Shown: one piece after another, positions 53,270 through 64,000 of the stretch
How positions within the stretch are numbered: the first letter of the stretch is position 1
Layout of the letters: each line of letters begins with the position of its first letter
Translations under genes and position numbers: made by a program
NCBI GenBank assembly: GCA_023053545.1
Contig: JAKZAN010000076.1
Location: forward strand, 91,105 to 155,104
DNA: 64,000 nucleotides
Reading direction: 5' to 3'
Source: Lepidurus packardi
Lineage: Eukaryota; Arthropoda; Branchiopoda; Notostraca; Triopsidae
The notes under the pieces: generated by a model
Databases searched by the model: none
Seen by the model: only the letters and a program-made list of their open reading frames with translations
What the model was told of the DNA's origin: nothing

Positions 53270-56200
53270 AGGAATGAATTAATTAATTACGGACTGAAAT
53301 AATTCCTTACGGACTGAATTAACTACTTACGGACTGAATTAATTCCTTAATTAATTCCTTACGGACTGAATTAGTTTCATACGGACTGAATTAATTCCTT
53401 ACGGACTGAATTAATTCCTTACTGACGGAATTAATTCCTTACGGACTGAATTAATTCCTTACGGACTGAATTAATTCCTTACGGACTGAATTAATTCCTT
53501 ACGGACTGAATTAATTCCTTACGGACTTAATTAATTCCGTAAGGAATGAATTAATTAATTACGGACTGAAATAATTCCTTACTAACTTCATTAATTCCTT
53601 TCGGACTTAATTAATTCATTACGGACTTAATTAATTCCTTACGGACTTAATTAATTCACTACGGACTGAATTAATACCTTACGGACTGAATTAAATCTAT
53701 ACGGACTGAATTAATTCCTTACGGACTTAATTAATTCCTTACGTACTTAATTAATTCTTCACGGTCTGAATTAATTCCGTACGGATTTTATTAATTACTT
53801 ACGGACTGAATTAATTCTTTACGGACTGAATTAATACCTTACGGACTGAATTAAATCCTTACGGACAGAAATAATTCCTTACGGACTGAATTAACTCCTT
53901 ACTTAATTAATTAATTCCTTACGGACTGAATTAATTCCTTACGGACTGAATTAATTCCTTACGGACTGAATTATTTCCTTACGGACTGAATTAATTCTTT
54001 AGGATTGATTGAATTCCTTTCTTACTGAATTAATTCCTTACGGACTGAATTAATTCCTTACGGACTTAATTAACTCCGTAAGGAATGAATTAATTAATTA
54101 CGGACTGAAATAATTTCTTACGGACTGAATTAATTACTTACGGACTGAATTAATTTCATACGGACTGAATTAATTCCTTACGGACTGAATTAATTCCTTA
54201 CGGACTGAACTAATTCCTTACGGACTTAATTAATTCCGTAAGGAATGAATTAATTAATTACGGACTGAAATAATTCTTTACGGACTGAATTAATTACTTA
54301 CGGACTGAATTAATTCCTTAATTAATTCCTTACGGACTGAATTAATTTCATACGGACTGAATTAATTCCTTACGGACTGAATTAATTCCTTACTGACTGA
54401 ATTAATTCCTTACGGACTGAATTAATTCCTTACGGACTGAATTAATTTCGTACGGATTTTATTTATTACTTACGGACTGAATTAATTCCTTACGGATTTA
54501 ATTAATTCCTTACGGACTGAATTAATTCCTTACGGACTGAATTAATTCTTTAGGATTGACTGAATTCCTTTCTTACCGAATTAATTCCTTACGGACTGAA
54601 TTAATTCCTTACGGACTGAATTAATTCCTTACGGACTGAATTAATTCCTTACGGACTGAATTAATTCCTTACGGACTGAATTAATACCTTACGGACTGAA
54701 TTAAATCCTTACGGACTGAATTAATTCCTTACGGACTGAATTAATTCCTTACGGACTGAAATAATTCCTTACTGACTGAATTAATTCCTTACGGACTGAA
54801 TTAATTCCTTACGGACTGAATTAATTCCTTACGGACTGAATTATTTCCTTACGGACTTAATTAATTCCTTACGGACTTAATTAATTCCTTACGTACTTAA
54901 TTAATTCCTTACGGACTGAATTATTTCCTTACGGACTGAATTAATTCCTTACGGACTGAATTATTTCCTTACGGACTGAATTAATTCTTTAGGATTGATT
55001 GAATTCCTTTCTTACTGAATTAATTCCTTACGGACTGAATTAATTCCTTACGGACTTAATTAACTCCGTAAGGAATGAATTAATTAATTACGGACTGAAA
55101 TAATTCCTTACGGACTGAATTAATTACTTACGGACTGAATTAATTCCTTAATTAATTCCTTACGGACTGAATTAATTTCATACGGACTGAATTAATTCCT
55201 TACGGACTGAATTAATTCCTTACGGACTGAACTAATTCCTTACGGACTTAATTAATTCCGTAAGGAATGAATTAATTAATTACGGACTGAAATAATTCTT
55301 TACGGACTGAATTAATTACTTACGGACTGAATTAATTCCTTAATTAATTCCTTACGGACTGAATTAATTTCATACGGACTGAATTAATTCCTTACGGACT
55401 GAATTAATTCCTTACTGACTGAATTAATTCCTTACGGACTGAATTAATTCCTTACGGACTGAATTAATTTCGTACGGATTTTATTTATTACTTACGGACT
55501 GAATTAATTCCTTACGGATTTAATTAATTCCCTACGGACTGAATTAATTCCTTACGGACTGAATTAATTCTTTAGGATTGACTGAATTCCTTTCTTACCG
55601 AATTAATTCCTTACGGACTGAATTAATTCCTTACGGACTGAATTAATTCCTTACGGACTGAATTAATTCCTTACGGACTGAATTAATACCTTACGGACTG
55701 AATTAAATCCTTACGGACTGAATTAATTCCTTACGGACTGAATTAATTCCTTACGGACTGAAATAATTCCTTACTGACTGAATTAATTCCTTACGGACTG
55801 AATTAATTCCTTACGGACTGAATTAATTCCTTACGGAATTAATTAATTCCTTACGGACTTAATTAATTCCTTACGTACTTAATTAATTCCTTACGGTCTG
55901 AATTAATTCCGTACGGATTTTATTAACTACTTACGGACTGAATTAATTCCTTACGGACTTAATTAATTCCTTACGGACTGAATTAATTCCTTACGGACTG
56001 AATTAATTCCTTACGGACTGAATTAATTCCTTACGGACTGAATTATTTCCTTACGGACTGAATTAATTCTTTAGGATTGATTGAATTCCTTTCTTACCGA
56101 ATTAATTCCTTACGGATGAATTAATTCCTTACGGACTTAATTAATTCCGTAAGGAATGAATTAATTAATTACGGACTGAAATAATTCCTTACGGACTGAA

Positions 56201-57600
56201 TTAATTACTTACGGACTGAATTAATTCCTTAATTAATTCCTTACGGACTGAATTAATTTCATACGGACTGAATTAATTCCTTACGGACTGAATTAATTCC
56301 TTTCTGACTGAATTAATTCCTTACGGACTGAGTTAATTCCGTACGGATTTTATTAATTACTTACGGACTGAATTAATTCCTTACGGATTTAATTAATTCC
56401 TTACGGACTGAATTAATTCCTTACGGACTGAATTAATTCCTTACGGACTGAATTATTTCCTTACCGACTGAATTAATTCTTTAGGATTGATTGAATTCCT
56501 TTCTTACCGAATTAATTCCTTACTTACTGAATTAATTCCTTACGGACTGAATTAATTCCTTACGGACTGAATTAATTCCTTACGGACTGAATTAATTCCT
56601 TACGGACTGAATTAATACCTTACGGACTGAATTAAATCCTTACGGACTGAATTAATTCCTTACGGATTGAATTAATTCCTTACGGACTGAAATAATTCCT
56701 TACTGACTGAATTAATTCCTTACGGACTGAATTAATTCCTTACGGACTGAATTAATTCCTTACGGACTTAATTAATTCCTTACGTACTTAATTAATTCCT
56801 TACGGTCTGAATTAATTCCGTACGGATTTTATTAATTACTTACGGACTGAATTAATTCCTTACGGATTTAATTAATTCCTTACGGACTGAATTAATTCCT
56901 TACGGACTGAATTAATTCCTTACGGACTGAATTATTTCCTTACGGACTGAATTAATTCTTTAGGATTGATTGAATTCCTTTCTTACCGAATTAATTCCTT
57001 ACGGACTGAATTAATTCCTTACGGACTGGATTAATTCCTTACGGACTGAATTAATTCCTTACGGACTGAATTAATTCCTTACGGACTGAATTAATACCTT
57101 ACGGACTGAATTAAATCCTTACGGACTGAATTAATTCCTTACGGACTGAATTAATTCCTTACGGACTGAAATAATTCCTTACTGACTGAATTAATTCCTT
57201 ACGGACTGAATTAATTCCTTACGGACTGAATTAATTCCTTACGGACTTAATTAATTCCTTACGTACTTAATTAATTCCTTACGGTCTGAATTAATTCCGT
57301 ACGGATTTTATTAACTACTTACGGACTGAATTAATTCCTTACGGACTTAATTAATTCCTTACGGACTGAATTAATTCCTTACGGACTGAATTAATTCCTT
57401 ACGGACTGAATTATTTCCTTACGGACTGAATTAATTCTTTAGGATTGATTGAATTCCTTTCTTACCGAATTAATTCCTTACGGACTGAATTAATTCCTTA
57501 TGGACTGAATTAATTCCTTACGGACTTAATTATTTCCTTACGGACTGAATTAATTCTTTAGGATTGATTGAATTCCTTTCTTACTGAATTAATTCCTTAC
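53270..57600. repeat. Satellite with partial HOR copies
   Basis: Satellite made of fragments also seen elsewhere: the CTTCATTAATTCC segment (53,579), ACTTAATTAATTAATT (near 53,901) and two similar stretches around 54,300-54,800 and 55,330-55,800, both carrying ATTTCGTACGGATTTTATTT, GATTGACTGAATTCC and CTTACCG. From about 56 kb the pattern of CTTACCG dimer, ACTGACTG and TTAACTACTTACGG units repeats at about 480 bp. No unique sequence seen. Confidence 0.7.
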
Positions 57601-60600
57601 GGACTGAATTAATTCATTACCGACATAATTAAATCCTTACAGACTGAAATTATTCCTTATGGACTTAACTAATTCCGTAAGGAATGAATTAATTAATTAC
57701 GGACTGAAATAATTCCTTACGGACTGAATTAATTCCTTACGGACTGAATTAATTCCTTACGGACTGAATTAATTCCTTACGGACTGAATTAATTCCTTAC
57801 GGACTGAATTAATTCCTTACGGACTGTATTAATTCCTTTCTTACTGAATTAATTCCTTACGGACTGAATTAATTCCTTAATTAATTCCTTACGGACTGAA
57901 TTAATTTCATACGGACTGAATTAATTCATTACGGACTTAATTAATCCAATACGTACTGAACTTATTCATTACGGACTGAATTAATTCCTTACGGACTGAA
58001 TTAATTCCTTACGGACTGAACTAATACCTAACGGACTGAATTAATACCTTACGGACTGAATTAATTCCTTACGGACTGAATTAATACGTTACGGACTGAA
58101 TTAATTCCTTACGGACAGAATTAATTCTTTACGGACTGAATTAATTCCTTACGGACATAATTAATTCCTCACGGACTGAATTAATTCCTTACGGACTGAA
58201 TTAATTCCTTACGGACTGAAATAATTCCTTACGGACTGAATTAATTCCTTACGGACTTAATTAATACCTTACGTACTTAATTAATTCCTTACGGTCTGAA
58301 TTAATTCCGTTCGGATTTTATTAACTACTTACGGACTGAATTAATTCCTTACGGACATAATTAATTCCTTACGGACTGAATTAATTCCTTACGGACTGAA
58401 TTAATTCCTTACGGACTGAATTATTTCCTTACGGACTGAATTAATTCTTTAGGATTGATTGAATTCCTTTCTTACTGAATTAATTCCTTACGGACTGAAT
58501 TAATTCATTACCGACATAATTAAATCCTTACAGACTGAAATTATTCCTTATGGACTTAACTAATTCCGTAAGGAATGAATTAATTAATTACGGACTGAAA
58601 TAATTCCTTACGGACTGAATTAATTCCTTACGGACTGAATTAATTCCTTACGGACTGAATTAATTCCTTACGGACTGAATTAATTCCTTACGGACTGAAT
58701 TAATTCCTTACTGACTGTATTAATTCCTTTCTTACTGAATTAATTCCTTACGGACTGAATTAATTCCTTAATTAATTCCTTACGGACTGAATTAATTTCA
58801 TACGGACTGAATTAATTCATTACGGACTTAATTAATCCAATACGTACTGAACTTATTCATTACGGACTGAATTAATTCCTTACGGACTGAATTAATTCCT
58901 TACGGACTGAACTAATACCTAACGGACTGAATTAATTCCTTACGGACTGAATTAATTCCTTACGGACTTAATTAATTCCTTACGTACTTAATTAATTCTT
59001 CACGGTCTGAATTAATTCCGTACGGATTTTATTAATTACTTACGGACTGAATTAATTCTTTACGGACTGAATTAATACCTTACGGACTGAATTAAATCCT
59101 TACGGAGAGAAATAATTCCTTACGGACTGAATTAATTCCTTACTTAATTAATTAATTCCTTACGGACTGAATTAATTCCTTACGGACTGAATTAATTCCT
59201 TACGGACTGAATTATTTCCTTACGGACTGAATTAATTCCTTAGGGACTGAATCAATTCCTTAATTAATTCCTTTCGGAATGAATTAATTTCATACGGACT
59301 GAATTAATTTCTTACGTATTGAACTTAATCCTTACGGACTGAATTAATTCCTTACGGACTGAATTAATTTCTTACGGACTGAATTAATACCTTACGGACT
59401 GAATTAATTCCTTACTGACTGAATTAATTCCTTACGGACTGAATTAATTCCTTACGGACTGAATTAATTCCTTACGGACTGAATTAATTCCATACGGACT
59501 TAATTAATTCCTTACGTACTTAATTAATTCTTCACGGTCTGAATTAATTCCGTACGGATTTTATTAATTACTTACGGACTGAATTAATTCTTTATGGACT
59601 GAATTAATACCTTACGGACTGAATTAAATCCTTACGGACAGAAATAATTCCTTACGGACTGAATTAATTCCTTACTTAATTAATTAATTCCTTACGGACT
59701 GAATTAATTCCTTACGGACTGAATTAATTCCTTACGGACTGAATTATTTCCTTACGGACTGAATTAATTCTTTAGGATTGATTGAATTCCTTTCTTACTG
59801 AATTAATTCCTTACGGACTGAATTAATTCCTTACGGACTGAATTAATTCCTTACGGACTGAATTAATTCCTTACGGACTGAATTAATACCTTACGGCCTG
59901 AATTAAATCCTTACGGACTGAATTAATTCATTACGGACTGAATTATTTCCTTATGGACTGAATTAATTCTTTAGGATTGATTGAATTCCTTTCTTACCGA
60001 ATTAATTCCTTACGGACTGAATTAATTCCTTACGGACTGAATTAATTCCTTACGGACTGAATTAATTCCTTACGGACTGAATTAATTCCTTACGGACTGA
60101 ATTAATACCTTACGGACTGAATTAAATCCTTACGGACTGAATTAATTCCTTACGGACTGAATTAATTCCTTACGGACTGAAATAATTCCTTACGGACTGA
60201 ATTAATTCCTTACGGACTTAATTAATTCCTTACGTACTTAATTAATTCCTTACGGTCTGAATTAATTCCGTTCGGATTTTATTAACTACTTACGGACTGA
60301 ATTAATTCCTTACGGACATAATTAATTCCTTACGGACTGAATTAATTCCTTACGGACTGAATTAATTCCTTACGGACTGAATTATTTCCTTACGGACTGA
60401 ATTAATTCTTTAGGATTGTTTGAATTCCTTTCTTACCGAATTAATTCCTTACGGACTGAATTAATTCCTTACGGACTGAATTAATTCCTTACGGACTTAA
60501 TTATTTCCTTACGGACTGAATTAATTCTTTAGGATTGATTGAATTCCTTTCTTACTGAATTAATTCCTTACGGACTGAATTAATTCATTACCGACATAAT

Positions 60601-63600
60601 TAAATCCTTACAGACTGAAATTATTCCTTATGGACTTAACTAATTCCGTAAGGAATGAATTAATTAATTACGGACTGAAATAATTCCTTACGGACTGAAT
60701 TAATTCCTTACGGACTGAATTAATTCCTTACGGACTGAATTAATTCCTTACGGACTGAATTAATTCCTTACGGACTGAATTAATTCCTTACTGACTGTAT
60801 TAATTCCTTTCTTACTGAATTAATTCCTTACGGACTGAATTAATTCCTTAATTAATTCCTTACGGACTGAATTAATTTCATACGGACTGAATTAATTCAT
60901 TACGGACTTAATTAATCCAATACGTACTGAACTTATTCATTACGGACTGAATTAATTCCTTACGGACTGAATTAATTCCTTACGGACTGAACTAATACCT
61001 AACGGACTGAATTAATTCCTTACGGACTGAATTAATTCCTTACGTACTTAATTAATTCTTCACGGTCTGAATTAATTCCGTACGGATTTTATTAATTACT
61101 TACGGACTGAATTAATTCTTTACGGACTGAATTAATACCTTACGGACTGAATTAAATCCTTACGGAGAGAAATAATTCCTTACGGACTGAATTAATTCCT
61201 TACTTAATTAATTAATTCCTTACGGACTGAATTAATTCCTTACGGACTGAATTAATTCCTTACGGACTGAATTATTTCCTTACGGACTGAATTAATTCTT
61301 TAGGATTGATTGAATTCCTTTCTTACTGAATTAATTCCTTACGGACTGAATTAATTCCTTACGGACTGAATTAATTCCTTACGGACTGAATTAATTCCTT
61401 ACGGACTGAATTAATACCTTACGGCCTGAATTAAATCCTTACGGACTGAATTAATTCCTTACGGACTGAATTATTTCCTTATGGACTGAATTAATTCTTT
61501 AGGATTGATTGAATTCCTTTCTTACCGAATTAATTCCTTACGGACTGAATTAATTCCTTACGGACTGAATTAATTCCTTACGGACTGAATTAATTCCTTA
61601 CGGACTGAATTAATTCCTTACGGACTGAATTAATACCTTACGGACTGAATTAAATCCTTACGGACTGAATTAATTCCTTACGGACTGAATTAATTCCTTA
61701 CGGACTGAAATAATTCCTTACGGACTGAATTAATTCCTTACGGACTTAATTAATTCCTTACGTACTTAATTAATTCCTTACGGTCTGAATTAATTCCGTA
61801 CGGATTTTATTAACTACTTACGGACTGAATTAATTCCTTACGGACATAATTAATTCCTTACGGACTGAATTAATTCCTTACGGACTGAATTAATTCCTTA
61901 CGGACTGAATTATTTCCTTACGGACTGAATTAATTCTTTAGGATTGATTGAATTCCTTTCTTACCGAATTAATTCCTTACGGACTGAATTAATTCCTTAC
62001 GGACTGAATTAATTCCTTACGGACTTAATTATTTCCTTACGGACTGAATTAATTCTTTAGGATTGATTGATTTCCTTTCTTACTGAATTAATTCCTTACG
62101 GACTGAATTAATTCATTACCGACATAATTAAATCCTTACAGACTGAAATTATTCCTTATGGACTTAACTAATTCCGTAAGGAATGAATTAATTAATTACG
62201 GACTGAAATAATTCCTTACGGACTGAATTAATTCCTTACGGACTGAATTAATTCCTTACGGACTGAATTAATTCCTTACGGACTGAATTAATTCCTTACG
62301 GACTGAATTAATTCCTTAATTAATTCCTTACGGACTGAATTAATTTCATACGGACTGAATTAATTCATTACGGACTTAATTAATCCAATACGTACTGAAC
62401 TTATTCATTACGGACTGAATTAATTCCTTACGGACTGAATTAATTCCTTACGGACTGAACTAATACCTAACGGACTGAATTAATTCCTTACGGACTGAAT
62501 TAATTCCTTACGTACTTAATTAATTCTTCACGGTCTGAATTAATTCCGTACGGATTTTATTAATTACTTACGGACTGAATTAATTCTTTACGGACTGAAT
62601 TAATACCTTACGGACTGAATTAAATCCTTACGGAGAGAAATAATTCCTTACGGACTGAATTAATTCCTTACTTAATTAATTAATTCCTTACGGACTGAAT
62701 TAATTCCTTACGGACTGAATTAATTCCTTACGGACTGAATTATTTCCTTACGGACTGAATTAATTCTTTAGGATTGATTGAATTCCTTTCTTACTGAATT
62801 AATTCCTTACGGACTGAATTAATTCCTTACGGACTGAATTAATTCCTTACGGACTGAATTAATTCCTTACGGACTGAATTAATACCTTACGGCCTGAATT
62901 AAATCCTTACGGACTGAATTAATTCCTTACGGACTGAATTATTTCCTTATGGACTGAATTAATTCTTTAGGATTGATTGAATTCCTTTCTTACCGAATTA
63001 ATTCCTTACGGACTGAATTAATTCCTTACGGACTGAATTAATTCCTTACGGACTGAATTAATTCCTTACGGACTGAATTAATTCCTTACGGACTGAATTA
63101 ATACCTTACGGACTGAATTAAATCCTTACGGACTGAATTAATTCCTTACGGACTGAATTAATTCCTTACGGACTGAAATAATTCCTTACGGACTGAATTA
63201 ATTCCTTACGGACTTAATTAATTCCTTACGTACTTAATTAATTCCTTACGGTCTGAATTAATTCCGTACGGATTTTATTAACTACTTACGGACTGAATTA
63301 ATTCCTTACGGACATAATTAATTCCTTACGGACTGAATTAATTCCTTACGGACTGAATTAATTCCTTACGGACTGAATTATTTCCTTACGGACTGAATTA
63401 ATTCTTTAGGATTGATTGAATTCCTTTCTTACCGAATTAATTCCTTACGGACTGAATTAATTCCTTACGGACTGAATTAATTCCTTACGGACTTAATTAT
63501 TTCCTTACGGACTGAATTAATTCTTTAGGATTGATTGATTTCCTTTCTTACTGAATTAATTCCTTACGGACTGAATTAATTCATTACCGACATAATTAAA

Positions 63601-64000
63601 TCCTTACAGACTGAAATTATTCCTTATGGACTTAACTAATTCCGTAAGGAATGAATTAATTAATTACGGACTGAAATAATTCCTTACGGACTGAATTAAT
63701 TCCTTACGGACTGAATTAATTCCTTACGGACTGAATTAATTCCTTACGGACTGAATTAATTCCTTACGGACTGTATTAATTCCTTTCTTACTGAATTAAT
63801 TCCTTACGGACTGAATTAATTCCTTAATTAATTCCTTACGGACTGAATTAATTTCATACGGACTGAATTAATTCATTACGGACTTAATTAATCCAATACG
63901 TACTGAACTTATTCATTACGGACTGAATTAATTCCTTACGGACTGAATTAATTCCTTACGGACTGAACTAATACCTAACGGACTGAATTAATTCCTTACG
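57600..64000. repeat. HOR block of about 1.5 kb at the right end
   Basis: The marker CCGACAT (in CATTACCGACATAATT) lies at 57,620, 58,511, 60,591, 62,119 and 63,587. The last three give periods of 1,528 and 1,468 bp, the 60-bp difference being three units missing near 62,300. Each copy holds CCAATACGTACTGAAC, CTAATACCTAACGG, GGAGAGAAATAATTCC and TTACGGCCTGAA in the same order. The block continues past the window edge. The CCGACAT cassette is shared with 34-43 kb, so it was moved or amplified across at least 14 kb of array. Confidence 0.85.

Larger units (their letters stand above)
17328..64000. repeat. 20-bp satellite array, right part
   Basis: About 2,330 further units of the same 20-bp satellite in the same orientation, running off the right edge. 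No other mobile element or unique sequence was seen. Regional variants differ from the left part: GGATTTTATTAATTACTT and CCTTACTTAATTAATTAATT from about 44 kb on, CATTACCGACATAATT at 34-43 and 57.6-64 kb, CTTCATTAATTCCTTTCGG at 49-53.6 kb. Parts of HOR blocks are listed separately. No reading frame of meaningful length is possible, because TAA occurs on both strands of the unit. Confidence 0.98.

Noticed and set aside
1-64000. Telomeric repeat or ordinary microsatellite
   Set aside because: The 20-bp unit is not a known telomere motif and is too long for a microsatellite. HOR organisation is typical of satellite DNA.
1-64000. Host genes, tRNA or rRNA within the array
   Set aside because: Outside 12,823-17,327 every stretch read resolved into 20-bp units or their indel variants, and all frames are closed by recurring TAA.

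Overview
The window is almost entirely satellite DNA from a eukaryotic, very probably animal, genome. It is a head-to-tail array of a 20-bp unit (consensus TTAATTCCTTACGGACTGAA, 35% GC) that fills about 59.5 of the 64 kb and runs off both ends, so roughly 3,000 units are present. One island interrupts it: a full-length non-LTR retrotransposon (LINE) of about 4.5 kb on the minus strand. An ORF1/ORF2 element with an AP-like endonuclease and a CR1/Jockey-type reverse transcriptase points to a metazoan, most likely an invertebrate. The species cannot be named from this sequence. No host gene, tRNA, rRNA or CRISPR array was seen.

Layout: 1-12,822, satellite; 12,823-17,327, retrotransposon (minus strand: 5' UTR 17,327-17,088, ORF1 17,087-15,750, 57-nt spacer, ORF2 15,692-12,864, 41-nt 3' end); 17,328-64,000, satellite. 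The element is bounded by a 5-bp direct repeat (TTATT). The uninterrupted version of its target phrase is present in the same array at 11,541-11,570.

The satellite is not uniform. Variant units recur in fixed order and build nested higher-order repeats (HORs). A recurrent 39-bp divergent dimer (20+19 bp, without the TACGG core) steps the register by one base each time, so many HOR lengths are 20n minus a small number. HORs measured from marker variants include 379, 380, 539 and 792 bp and 1,267 bp (around the insertion), and 2,287, 2,638, 2,653/2,774 and about 2,950 bp. Different stretches carry different private variants, as expected from local amplification.

The retrotransposon encodes what target-primed reverse transcription needs: an RNA-binding ORF1 protein (zinc finger, coiled coil, RRM-like region, three zinc knuckles of which one lacks a cysteine) and an ORF2 protein with endonuclease and reverse transcriptase. 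Both frames are open. They lie in the same frame, separated by one UGA and 19 sense codons. Near-identical flanking copies without the insertion suggest the element arrived recently. No new gene system was found; the most unusual points are the satellite's symmetry and HOR structure, the single-UGA ORF1/ORF2 arrangement and the triplicated 8-bp motif at the element's 5' end.
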